Source: CADEEN01 sp963751775 | Lineage (GTDB): Bacteria > Pseudomonadota > Gammaproteobacteria > Burkholderiales > Burkholderiaceae_C | Assembly: GCA_963751775.1 (NCBI GenBank) | Contig: CAVVVW010000032.1 | Span: 77,427 to 141,426, forward strand | DNA: 64,000 bases | Reading direction: 5' to 3' | Translations under genes and position numbers: made by a program | Notes under the pieces: model-generated | What the model was told of the DNA's origin: nothing | The model's database searches: none | Seen by the model: only the letters and a program-made list of their open reading frames with translations | Part shown: positions 39,152 through 49,101 of the stretch, in pieces | Numbering within the stretch: position 1 is the first letter of the stretch | How the letters are laid out: every line of letters begins with the position of its first letter

Positions 39152-39201
39152 GTACCGGTACATAAGCAGTACACTTTGCGCACTCGTGACATTGCCTGTA
39201 C
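39152..39201. promoter_or_regulatory. GTAC repeats, candidate MocR operator
   Basis: Four copies of GTAC lie between the divergent EamA and MocR genes at 39152, 39158, 39169 and 39198, set in GGTACCGGTACA, CAGTACAC and CTGTACCG. MocR/GabR regulators bind short direct repeats in front of their own gene and a divergent target, which fits. The motif itself is inferred, not matched to a known site. Confidence 0.35.
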
Positions 39202-39221
39202 CGTTGTTACGACCGGCACAG

Positions 39222-40757
39222 ATGACCCCACCTTCACCCGAACCGGCGCTGCAGCGCGGTGCCCTGGCCACCCTGGCCGAGCAACTTGCCGCCCTGTATG
39301 CCGAGCGCATCCGCAGCGGCTCGCTGGCCGCCGGCACGCGGCTGCCATCGGTACGTGGCGCGGCAAAGCACCATGCGCTCGCACCCAGCACGGTGGTCGC
39401 GGCCTACGATCTGCTGCAGGCACAGGGCCTGGCCGAAGCACGCCAGCAGCGTGGATTCTTCGTCCGCGCGGGGCGCGCTGCCGTCGAGCCGCTGCGACAG
39501 CACGACGCCACGCCACGCAGCGCGCCGCCGCACGATGTGACGACGCTGATGCGCGGCATGTTCGAGCACCAGGGCGGCAAGGCGTTGTCGCCGGGCACCG
39601 GCACGCTACCCCCCGATTGGCTCGACCTGCCGCTGCTGCACGGCGCGATGCGCCGCGCGCTGAGCGAGGACACGCGCGACCCGGCCAGCCTGCGCTATGG
39701 CGAGCCGGCCGGCGATGCGCGGCTGCGTGCGGCGCTGTCGCTGCGCCTGGGCCAGCTGGGCATCGGCGCAATGCCGGCGCAGATCGTGACCACCGCCGGC
39801 GCGACGCACGCGCTGGACATCGTCTCGCACCTGTTTCTCAGCCCCGGCGACACGGTCCTGGTCGACGAGCCGGGCTGGGCGGTCGAATTCGCGCGCCTGA
39901 CGCAGATGGGCATCAAGCTCGCTGCGGTGCCGCGCGGCCCGGCCGGGCCGGACCTGGCGGTCTTGCGTCGCTGGCTCGAAGCCAGCCCCGCAGCCAGTAA
40001 GCCCCGCCTGTACATCACGGTCTCGGTGTTGCACAACCCGACCGGTGCGTCGCTGCCCTTGGCTGCGGCGCACGAGCTGCTCAAACTGGCCGCGGCGCAC
40101 GACATGACGATCGTCGAAGACGACACCTATGCCTGGCTGGCACCCATGCAAGCGCCGCGACTGGCCGCGCTGGACCAGCTGCAACGCACGGTCTATGTCT
40201 CGGGATTCTCGAAGATACTGACGCCCAACTGGCGGGTTGGCTTTCTGGCCGCGTCGCCGGCCCTGGTCGAGCGCGTCATCGACCGCAAGCTGCTGACCGC
40301 GCTGTCCACACCGTCGCTGCCCGAGCGCGCACTGGCCATCATGCTCGAGCAAGGCTCGTTGCGTCGCCACGCCGAGCGCGTGGTCACGCGTTTGCATGCG
40401 GCGCGCCAGCGCTGCGTCCGGCTGGCCGAGGACGCCGGGTTCTCGTTCGCCGCGCCGCCGCAGGGCCTGTTCGGCTGGGTCGAGACCGGGGTCGATGTCG
40501 ACCGCCTGGCCGCTCGCTTGCATGCCCAAGGCTGGCTGCTGGCGCCGGGCAGTCTGTTCCACGCCGAGCCGCGTCCGAGCACGTTGATGCGCATCAACTT
40601 CGCCACCGCACAAGAGCCGCGTCTGTGGCGCGCGCTGGGCGAAGCGCGCGACCGGCTGCGAGACACACGTGAGCACGGGGCTGCGCCAATCCCCTGGCCC
40701 GCGTACCATCGGAGCAGGACCAGTGGCCAACAGGCGCGATCGCCGGAGTTGCCGTAA
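39222..40757 (+). CDS. MocR-type (GntR HTH plus aminotransferase domain) transcriptional regulator
   Basis: 511-residue regulator. The N-terminal GntR-type winged helix is TLAEQLAALYAERIRSGSLA, GTRLPSVRGAAKHHALAPST then VVAAYDLLQAQGLAEARQQR. The rest is a fold-type I aminotransferase domain: ASLRYGEPAGDARLRAALSL, TTAGATHALDIVSHLFLSPG, VSVLHNPTGASLP, IVEDDTYAWLAP and YVSGFSKILTPNWRVGFLAA (PLP Lys in SKILTP). Such proteins sense PLP or amino acids. I chose ATG 39222 (MTPPSPEP); the frame is open from 39186. Its neighbour EamA is divergent and is the likely target. Confidence 0.9.
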   Translation: MTPPSPEPALQRGALATLAEQLAALYAERIRSGSLAAGTRLPSVRGAAKHHALAPSTVVAAYDLLQAQGLAEARQQRGFFVRAGRAAVEPLRQHDATPRSAPPHDVTTLMRGMFEHQGGKALSPGTGTLPPDWLDLPLLHGAMRRALSEDTRDPASLRYGEPAGDARLRAALSLRLGQLGIGAMPAQIVTTAGATHALDIVSHLFLSPGDTVLVDEPGWAVEFARLTQMGIKLAAVPRGPAGPDLAVLRRWLEASPAASKPRLYITVSVLHNPTGASLPLAAAHELLKLAAAHDMTIVEDDTYAWLAPMQAPRLAALDQLQRTVYVSGFSKILTPNWRVGFLAASPALVERVIDRKLLTALSTPSLPERALAIMLEQGSLRRHAERVVTRLHAARQRCVRLAEDAGFSFAAPPQGLFGWVETGVDVDRLAARLHAQGWLLAPGSLFHAEPRPSTLMRINFATAQEPRLWRALGEARDRLRDTREHGAAPIPWPAYHRSRTSGQQARSPELP

Positions 40758-41507
40758 TTGACGTTTGAATCCACCCTGCCGCTGGGAGAGCCCGAACTGA
40801 TGCGCGTCAGCGCATTCCAGCGCTACCTCGACGAGCTCAAGCGCGAAGGGGCCGACGAGTCGCTGACGCGGCTGTCGTCGCTGAACCCGTCGCTGCTGCA
40901 GGACCTGCTGCGCTTCGAGCAGGATGGCCGTCACACCGAGATGCTCGAAGTGATGGCCGCCTGCGTGCGTCATGCGCGCTCGCTGGCGATCTACCTGCAG
41001 TGCGGTCCACGCGTGGTGCCGCTGACGGTGTTCCCGACCGAGCGGCTGGCGCATTGTCCGCTGCCGATGCACGAGTTCCTGGCCCAGCGCCTGTCGGAGG
41101 TGCGCGTGCTGCGTGTCGAGCCCGCGGTGCTGCGCGCGCCGGGCGACCCGCAGGCCGCACTGGTCGGCGAGCCGCACCTGTACCAGCCGCTGGGCCCCGT
41201 CACCTGGGAGCTGGCGATGCGCGGCTCACGCGAACAATTGCTGCCCGAGATCGCCGGCCCCGCCGCCTACCGTGTCGCCATGGGCATGAACCTGCGCGAC
41301 GTGGTGTTGACCGGCGTGGTCCAGGCCGCCGTGAATCGCCTGCACCGCGAAAGCGCCAACCTGCGCGAGATGTCCGAGTGGCCGGGCCTGAACCGCGGCC
41401 GCGCGATGCGATTGCTCAACGCCCTGTACCTGCAGGGCGGGTTGATCGTCAGCCGCACCCACCCGGTGGCGACCAACGACAGCTGGTTCGGCAGTTCTCG
41501 TAGCTGA
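40758..41507 (+). CDS. Conserved hypothetical protein
   Basis: Intact protein of about 249 residues (235 if the start is ATG 40800, which has GGGAGAG upstream and may be the true start; TTG 40758 directly follows the MocR stop). It has no recognised domain or signal peptide. It contains MRVSAFQRYLDELKREGADE, LVGEPHLYQPLGPVTWELAM and a C-terminal segment MSEWPGLNRGRAMRLLNALY that could be a helix-turn-helix-like pair. No membrane segment is predicted. It probably shares a transcript with the MocR regulator. I cannot assign a function. Confidence 0.65.
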   Translation: MTFESTLPLGEPELMRVSAFQRYLDELKREGADESLTRLSSLNPSLLQDLLRFEQDGRHTEMLEVMAACVRHARSLAIYLQCGPRVVPLTVFPTERLAHCPLPMHEFLAQRLSEVRVLRVEPAVLRAPGDPQAALVGEPHLYQPLGPVTWELAMRGSREQLLPEIAGPAAYRVAMGMNLRDVVLTGVVQAAVNRLHRESANLREMSEWPGLNRGRAMRLLNALYLQGGLIVSRTHPVATNDSWFGSSRS

Positions 41508-41516
41508 ACCGCGGAT

Positions 41517-43400
<1,884 letters not shown>

Positions 43401-43497
43401 CGCGGGATTGTCGGCGACGCTCGCGGCCGCAGCGCCTCGCGCATGTCGGGCCTCCTATATCCTTCGCGCGGCCCCTTTCCTCAGCCAGGCCCAGCCC

Positions 43498-44256
43498 ATG
43501 TGCTTGCATCGACTCTTCGCCGCCGCATTCGCCGTCTGCCTCGGCGGCCTTGCGCCACGAGCCCAGGCCGAAGAAGTGCTCGTCGCGGTGGCCGCGAACT
43601 TCAGCACGCCGATGAAGCGTATTGCGGCGGACTTCGAGCACGACAGTGGCCACAAGGCGCGGCTGGCCTTCGGCGCCACCGGCGCTTTCTATGCCCAGAT
43701 CAGGAACGGCGCCCCGTTCCAGCTCTTGCTCTCGGCCGACGAAGAAACGCCGGCCAGGCTGGTCCAGGACGGATTGGCCGACGCGTCCAGCCGCTTCACC
43801 TACGCCATCGGCAGCCTGGTACTGTGGTCGGCAAAGGCGGGCTTCGTCGATGCCCGCGGCGACATGCTCAAGGCGGCGCCGTTCGCCAAGCTGGCGCTGG
43901 CCAACCCCAGGACCGCGCCGTACGGCCGTGCCGCGGTCGAGACCCTGGCCAGCCTCGGTCTGCTCGGCGCGCTCGAACCGCGCTTCGTGCAGGGCGAGAA
44001 CATCGCACAGACCTTCCAGTTCGTGAGCACCGGCAATGCCGAGCTCGGCTTCGTCGCCCTGTCGCAGGTCTGGAAGGACGGCGCGTTGAGCGAGGGTTCG
44101 GCGTGGTTGGTCCCTGCCGAATTGCACCAGCCGATACGGCAAGACGCCGTGCTGCTCACCGCCGCGCGCAACAACGCCGCCGCGGTCGCCCTGTTGCAGT
44201 ACCTGAAGTCCGACAAGGCCAAGGCGATCATTCGCGCCTACGGCTACCGGATCTGA
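43498..44256 (+). CDS. modA: Molybdate ABC transporter substrate-binding protein ModA
   Basis: 252-residue periplasmic oxyanion receptor. The signal peptide is LHRLFAAAFAVCLGGLAPRA, with cleavage near AQA. Mature ModA features are VAVAANFSTPMKRIAADFEH, GATGAFYAQIRNGAPFQLLL, SADEETPARLVQDGL, GSLVLWSAKAGF, ALANPRTAPYGRAAVETL and FVALSQVW. ATG 43498 starts the modABC operon. I see no modE gene in the window and no clear ModE palindrome in the short upstream region. Confidence 0.93.
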   Translation: MCLHRLFAAAFAVCLGGLAPRAQAEEVLVAVAANFSTPMKRIAADFEHDSGHKARLAFGATGAFYAQIRNGAPFQLLLSADEETPARLVQDGLADASSRFTYAIGSLVLWSAKAGFVDARGDMLKAAPFAKLALANPRTAPYGRAAVETLASLGLLGALEPRFVQGENIAQTFQFVSTGNAELGFVALSQVWKDGALSEGSAWLVPAELHQPIRQDAVLLTAARNNAAAVALLQYLKSDKAKAIIRAYGYRI

Positions 44257-44271
44257 CGCGCAGGCCCGCCG

Positions 44272-44949
44272 TTGGCACTGACCGATACGGACCTCGGCGC
44301 CATCGCGCTGACCCTGCGCCTGGCCACGGTGGTGACGGCGTTGCTGCTGCTGATCGGCACGCCGATCGCCTGGTGGCTGGCACGCACACGCTCGCGGCTG
44401 AAAGCGCCGATCGGCGCGCTGGTGGCGCTGCCGCTGGTGCTGCCGCCCACGGTGCTGGGTTTTTATCTGCTGCTGGCGCTGGGGCCGAACGGCGCGGTCG
44501 GCCAGCTCACGCAGGCGCTCGGCCTCGGCCGCCTGCCGTTCACCTTCTGGGGCCTCGTGGTCGGCTCGGTGTTCTATTCGCTGCCCTTCGTCGTGCAGCC
44601 GATCCAGAACGCCTTCGAAGCCATCGGCGAACGCCCGCTGGAAGCGGCGGCCACGTTGCGCGCCAGCCCCTGGGATCGGTTCTTCACCGTCGCATTGCCG
44701 CTGGCCCGGCCTGGCTTCGTCACCGCCGCCATCCTCGGCTTCGCGCACACCGTCGGCGAATTCGGCGTCGTGCTGATGATCGGCGGCAATATTCCCGGCC
44801 AGACGCGCGTGGTCTCGGTGCAGATCTTCAACCATGTCGAAGCGCTCGAGTACGGCCGTGCGCATTGGCTCTCGGCCGGCATGGTGTTGTTCTGCTTCTT
44901 CGTGCTGCTGGCGCTTTACGCCTTCAATCCGGCCCGGCGCAGGCCATGA
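44272..44949 (+). CDS. modB: Molybdate ABC transporter permease ModB
   Basis: 225-residue inner-membrane permease with about five helices: IALTLRLATVVTALLLLIGT, LVALPLVLPPTVLGFYLLLA, FWGLVVGSVFYSLPFVVQPI and the ABC docking loop EAAATLRASPWDRFFTVALP. The ending is MVLFCFFVLLALYAFNP. TTG 44272 is the first possible start, 15 bp after modA. Its stop overlaps the modC ATG (ATGA). Confidence 0.92.
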   Translation: MALTDTDLGAIALTLRLATVVTALLLLIGTPIAWWLARTRSRLKAPIGALVALPLVLPPTVLGFYLLLALGPNGAVGQLTQALGLGRLPFTFWGLVVGSVFYSLPFVVQPIQNAFEAIGERPLEAAATLRASPWDRFFTVALPLARPGFVTAAILGFAHTVGEFGVVLMIGGNIPGQTRVVSVQIFNHVEALEYGRAHWLSAGMVLFCFFVLLALYAFNPARRRP

Positions 44950-46034
44950 CCGCGCCCTGCACGCCCGCCATCCAAGCCCGCTTCGCGCTGGCATTTGCCG
45001 GCTTTGCGCTGGATGTCGATCTGGCGCTGCCCGGCCGCGGCGTGACGGCGCTGTTCGGCGCCTCCGGCTCGGGCAAGACGACGCTGCTGCGCTGCATTGC
45101 CGGCCTCGAGCGCTCGCCAGTGGGGCGGCTCACGGTGAACGGCACGGTGTGGCAAGACCAGACCATCTTCGTACCCACGCACCGCCGGGCCGTCGGCTAC
45201 GTGTTCCAGGAAGCGAGCCTGTTCGCGCACCTCTCGGTACGCGGCAATCTGGATTACGGCCTGAAGCGCGTGCCGCCCGCATTGCGCGCGAACGGTCAAG
45301 CGGCGGCGATCGAGTTGCTCGGCATCGGCGCTCTGCTCGACCGAGCGACGACCGGCTTGTCGGGTGGTGAACGTCAGCGCGTGGCGATCGCCCGCGCGCT
45401 GGCGGTCAGCCCGCAGTTGCTGCTGATGGACGAGCCGCTGGCTTCGCTCGACCTGGCGCGCAAGCAGGAGATCCTGCCCTATCTCAAGCGTCTGCACGAC
45501 GAACTCGACATCCCCGTGCTCTACGTCAGCCACGCCGCCGACGAAGTCGCGCGCCTGGCCGACCACCTGGTGCTGCTCGACGCTGGACGCGTGCAGGCGC
45601 AAGGTGGCCTGCACGAGATGCTGAGCCGGCTGGACCTGGCCGCCGCTTTCGCCGATGACGCCGGCGCGGTGATCGACGCCACCGTCGCCGCGCACGACGA
45701 CGCCGACCACCTCAGCCGGCTCGACTTTCGCGGCGGCAGCCTGCTGGTCGGCCGCTGCAGCCAGGCCCCCGGCCAGCGTGTGCGGGTGCGCGTGCGCGCC
45801 AGCGATGTCAGCCTGTCGGACCGCCCGCCGGAAGGCAGCAGCATCCTCAACGCGCTGACGGCGCGTGTGGTCGAGGTCAGCGCCGGTAATACGCCCGGGC
45901 AGTGGCTGGTGCAACTCGATGCGGGCGGCACGCTGCTGATGGCGCGCATCACCGCGCGCTCGGGCAGGGCGCTGCAGATCGAACCCGGCCGCAGCGTCTG
46001 GGCCCAGGTCAAGAGCGTGGCCGTGCTGCGCTGA
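44946..46034 (+). CDS. modC: Molybdate ABC transporter ATP-binding protein ModC
   Basis: 362-residue ATPase with a C-terminal regulatory (Mop/TOBE) domain. It shows Walker A GASGSGKTTLLRCIAG, Q-loop YVFQEASLFAHLSVRGN, signature LSGGERQRVAIARALA, Walker B LLLMDEPLASLD and H-loop YVSHAADEV. The Mop part contains SSILNALTARVVEVSAGNTP and RITARSGRALQIEPG, where molybdate binds to regulate transport. ATG 44946 overlaps modB. It is convergent with the RidA gene, 13 bp away. Confidence 0.93.
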   Translation: MTAPCTPAIQARFALAFAGFALDVDLALPGRGVTALFGASGSGKTTLLRCIAGLERSPVGRLTVNGTVWQDQTIFVPTHRRAVGYVFQEASLFAHLSVRGNLDYGLKRVPPALRANGQAAAIELLGIGALLDRATTGLSGGERQRVAIARALAVSPQLLLMDEPLASLDLARKQEILPYLKRLHDELDIPVLYVSHAADEVARLADHLVLLDAGRVQAQGGLHEMLSRLDLAAAFADDAGAVIDATVAAHDDADHLSRLDFRGGSLLVGRCSQAPGQRVRVRVRASDVSLSDRPPEGSSILNALTARVVEVSAGNTPGQWLVQLDAGGTLLMARITARSGRALQIEPGRSVWAQVKSVAVLR

Positions 46035-46047
46035 CGGCTCAGGCGAC

Positions 46048-46432
46048 TTACGGGCTTGTAGGCGACGACGTCGATCTCGACCTTGGCATCGACCATCAGC
46101 CTCGCCTCGGTGGTCGAGCGCGCCGGCCGGCCATTGGGGAAGTAGCTCATGTAGACGCGATTGAAGGCGCCGAAGTCACGCGCGTCCTGCAGCCAGCAGG
46201 TGCACTTGCAGACGTCGTCGAAGCCCGCGCCCGCGAGCGCGAGGGCACGCTGCAGGTTGTCCATCACCTGGCGCGTCTGCGCCTCGATGCCGCCGGCGAC
46301 GATCTCGCCTTCGGCGTTGGCCGGCACCTGGCCCGACACGAAGATGAAGTCACCCGCTCGCACGGCCGGCGAGAAGGGGCGCGGCTGGCGGTCCGAAGCC
46401 TGCGGTGGAATGCCCAGATATTGCAGCGTCAT
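46048..46432 (-). CDS. RidA/YjgF-family enamine/imine deaminase, frame broken at the stop codon
   Basis: RidA-type protein of 127 residues that hydrolyses reactive 2-aminoacrylate-like enamines released by PLP enzymes. It begins at ATG 46432 (MTLQYLGIPPQASDRQPRPF) with AAGGG six bases upstream. Conserved parts are FSPAVRAGDFIFVSGQVPAN, VMDNLQRALALAGAGFDDVC, KCTCWLQDARDFGAFNRVY (Cys in the catalytic loop), ARSTTEARLM and VEIDVVAYKP. Directly after VAYKP one surplus C (AAGCCCGTAA instead of AAGCCGTAA) removes the TAA at 46050-46048, and the raw frame then runs through modC. It is divergent from the peptide transporter and fits a D-amino-acid deaminase cluster. Confidence 0.85.
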
Positions 46433-46466
46433 GAAGATCCCTTCCAAGGGTGCCGGGTCGGCAGAG

Positions 46467-46485
46467 TATGAAATATATTTTCATA
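46467..46485. promoter_or_regulatory. Palindrome TATGAAA-N5-TTTCATA, candidate RpiR-family operator
   Basis: Perfect 7-bp arms TATGAAA (46467-46473) and TTTCATA (46479-46485) around TATAT, in the 149-bp divergent space between ridA and the peptide-binding protein gene. RpiR/MurR-family regulators commonly bind sites of the form TGAAA-N4/5-TTTCA. The RpiR gene at 53353 in the same cluster is the obvious candidate ligand. Confidence 0.55.
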
Positions 46486-46540
46486 ATCCAGCTCTTTCAG
46501 TTCGGGTTTATCCTGAAAAGCGGCTGATCCAATGAGATTT

Positions 46541-46578
46541 AGGCTCCTGCTCTGAAATTTAACTTCATTGAGGAGCCT
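46541..46578 (+). promoter_or_regulatory. Hairpin covering the ribosome-binding site of the peptide-binding protein gene
   Basis: AGGCTCCT (46541-46548) pairs perfectly with AGGAGCCT (46571-46578) across a 22-nt loop. The 3' arm contains the Shine-Dalgarno AGGAG and ends three bases before ATG 46582, so the closed form would block initiation. The loop holds TGAA-N7-TTCA, possibly a weak second operator half-pair. Confidence 0.45.
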
Positions 46579-46581
46579 CCC

Positions 46582-48140
46582 ATGACGCGTGGAGTTCGCA
46601 TGCAGCGCCGCACCGCACTGTCCTCGCTGCTGGCACTGGGCGCGGCCGGCGCCGGCTTCGGTCCGGCGGCCGCACAGACCGGCAAATCGGCGCTGAACCT
46701 GGCGATGGTGGCCGAGCCTCCGACGCTGGACATCCAGTCGACCCCGGCCGACCTGGTCTGCATCATCATGCAGCACGTCTACGAGCCGCTGTACACCTTC
46801 GACGCCAAGGCCGCGCTGGTGCCGATGCTGGCCGAGTCGATGCCCAAGATCTCCGCCGACGGCAAGGTCTATGCCATCACCCTGCGCAAGGGCGTCATGC
46901 TGCACAGCGGCCGCGAGCTCAACGCCGACGATGTGGTGGCCAGCCTGAAGCGCTGGATGGAGGTCTCGCCGCGCGGCAAGTCGGTCGCGGCACAGGTGGC
47001 CGACCTTGCCGCCAAAGGCCCACTCAATGTGGAGATCAGCCTGAAGAACGCCTACGCGCCGCTGCTGTCGCAGCTGGCCATGGCGTCGGGCATGGCCGCC
47101 ATCATGGCCAAGGAAACGCTGGCGCAGCCGCTGCGCGAGTACGTCGGCACGGGACCCTACAAGTTCAAGGAGCGCAAGCCCGACCAGTACGTGCTGCTGA
47201 CCCGTTTCGACGGCTACGTGGCGCGCAAGGAAGCCGCCAGCGGCTACGGCGGCAAGCGCGTGGCGACGGTGGAAGAGTTGCGCTTCGTGCCGGTGCCCAA
47301 CGCCAACACCCGTGTCGAGGGCGCACTGGCCGGCCAGTTCCATTACGCCGACCTGCTGCCCATCGAGGCGCTCGAGTCGCCTGGAGAAAGCCGGGCGGCA
47401 AGGCGGTGCCGATGCTGACACCGTCGTTCGGCTTCCCCTACCTCGTGTTCAACACCAAGGAAGGCCCGCTGACTCAGCAGCCGCTGCGCAAGGCAGTACA
47501 GACGGCGCTGGGCGAAGGCGAGATGCTGGCGGCCGGCTTCGGCGACACGCGCTTCTTCATCGTCGAGGGCAACCACTTCCCGAAGGGCACGCCGTTCTAT
47601 TCCGACGCCGGTACCGGCGCCTACAACGAGCGCGACGCCAAGAAGTCGAAGAGCCAGGCCGAGCAGGCCGGCTACAAGGGCGAGCCGGTGCGCATCCTCA
47701 CCAGCCGCCAGTACGACTTCCACTACAACATGGCGCTGATCATGGCCGAGCAGTTGAAGCGCGCCGGCTTCAAGGCCGAGCTGAACGTGGTCGAGTGGGC
47801 GACGCTGCTGCAGCGCCGCGCCGACCCGAAACTGTGGGACATCTACATCACGCACTCGGGCCTGTTCCCCGAGCCGATGCTGTCGCCGCCGCAACTGGGC
47901 GACGGCGCGCCGGGCTGGTGGAGTTCGCCGGCCAAGACCGCCGCACTCGCCGCGCTGAACCAGGAACCCAACCCGGCCAAGCGCGGCCCGCTCTGGGGCA
48001 AGGTGCAGCAGGTGGTGTACGACGAGGTGCCCTACATCCAGGTCGGCAAGTTCGCGAGCCTGTCGGCGCGCTCGCCGTCGCTGCAGGGCTACACGCCGTA
48101 CACCTACCCGTTCTTCTGGAACACCAGCCTGAAGAGCTGA
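46582..48140 (+). CDS. Peptide/nickel-type ABC transporter substrate-binding protein, double frameshift
   Basis: Family 5 (DppA/OppA) extracytoplasmic binding protein of about 518 residues. ATG 46582 has GAGGAG six bases upstream. The signal peptide begins RMQRRTALSSLLALGAAGAG (Tat-like RR). Family blocks are ALNLAMVAEPPTLDIQS, IIMQHVYEPLYTFDAKAALV, YAITLRKGVMLHSGRELNAD and VGTGPYKFKERKPDQYVLLT. Two surplus bases near 47382 and 47395 shift the frame by two in all (expected LEKAGGKAVPMLTPS). It resumes with TPSFGFPYLVFNTKEGPLTQ, FPKGTPFYSDAG and YTPYTYPFFWNTSLKS. It is first of a five-gene transporter operon and probably imports D-amino-acid-containing or N-acyl peptides. Confidence 0.87.
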
Positions 48141-48159
48141 CCGCCAAGAGCCCCGGCGG

Positions 48160-49101
48160 ATGGCGCGCTTCCTGCTCACCCGCCTGGGCGGCGTGCTCGT
48201 CGTCATGGCCATCGTGGCCGTGCTGGTGTTCGTGCTCACGCGCGCCGCGCCGGGCGACCCGATCGCCGTGCTGCTCGGCGACCAGGCCACCGCCGAGGAC
48301 ATCGCGCGCGTGCAGAAGGTCTACGGCCTCGACCGGCCGCTGCCGGTCCAGTTCGGCCTCTGGCTGCGCGAACTCGCGCACGGCAACCTCGGCGAGTCGA
48401 TCTTCCTGCAGCGGCCGGTGACGCAGGCGCTGTGGGAGCGCGCCGAGCCGACCGCGCTGCTGTCGCTGATGGCGATTGCCATTGCCGCGCTGATCGGCGT
48501 GCCCTGCGGCATCGTCTCGGCGGTGTTCCGCGGCAAGGCCATCGATCAGGTCTTCACCGGCTTCGCGATGCTCGGCGCCAGCGTGCCCAGTTTCTGGTTC
48601 GGACTGGTCCTGATGCAGATCTTCGCGGTGTCGCTGGGCTGGTTCCCGGTCTCGGGTTACGGCGAGCCGGGCGCGTCGCTCGCCGCGCGCATCCATTGCC
48701 TGGTGCTGCCGGCCACCGTGCTGGGCGTGCTCAATTCGGCGCTGATCATCCGCTTCACCCGCGCCTCGATGCTCGATGTGCTGGGCGAGGATTACGTGCG
48801 CACGGCGCGGGCCAAGGGCCTTTCCGAGAACATGGTGGTGCTCAAGCATGCGTTGCGCAACGCGCTGGTGCCCATCGTCACCGTCATCGGCCTGACGGTG
48901 GCGCTGATGATCGGCGGCGCGGTGGTCACCGAAACGGTGTTCGGCCTGCCCGGCGTCGGCAACCTGGTGGTGAGTGCGGTGATCCGGCGCGACTACCCGG
49001 TGATCCAGGGCGCGCTGCTGGTGGTGGCGGTCATCTACGTGGTCATCAACTTCGCCATCGATCTGCTGTACACGGTGGTCGATCCACGGGTGAGAACGTG
49101 A
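48160..49101 (+). CDS. Peptide ABC transporter permease (DppB-like)
   Basis: Intact 313-residue inner-membrane permease. The N-terminal helix is LLTRLGGVLVVMAIVAVLVF, followed by the DppB signature LTRAAPGDPIAVLLGDQAT and ARVQKVYGLDRPLPVQFGLW, then about five more helices (LLSLMAIAIAALIGVPCGIV, GASVPSFWFGLVLMQIFAVS) and the ABC-docking EAA loop (YVRTARAKGLSENMVVLKHA). It is 19 bp after the binding protein gene. Its stop overlaps a possible GTG start of the next permease (GTGA). Confidence 0.93.
   Translation: MARFLLTRLGGVLVVMAIVAVLVFVLTRAAPGDPIAVLLGDQATAEDIARVQKVYGLDRPLPVQFGLWLRELAHGNLGESIFLQRPVTQALWERAEPTALLSLMAIAIAALIGVPCGIVSAVFRGKAIDQVFTGFAMLGASVPSFWFGLVLMQIFAVSLGWFPVSGYGEPGASLAARIHCLVLPATVLGVLNSALIIRFTRASMLDVLGEDYVRTARAKGLSENMVVLKHALRNALVPIVTVIGLTVALMIGGAVVTETVFGLPGVGNLVVSAVIRRDYPVIQGALLVVAVIYVVINFAIDLLYTVVDPRVRT

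Noticed and set aside
43401..43497. ModE operator upstream of modA
   Set aside because: Only a short TATAT core is present. I could not find the long TATA-rich dyad expected for ModE, and no modE gene is visible.
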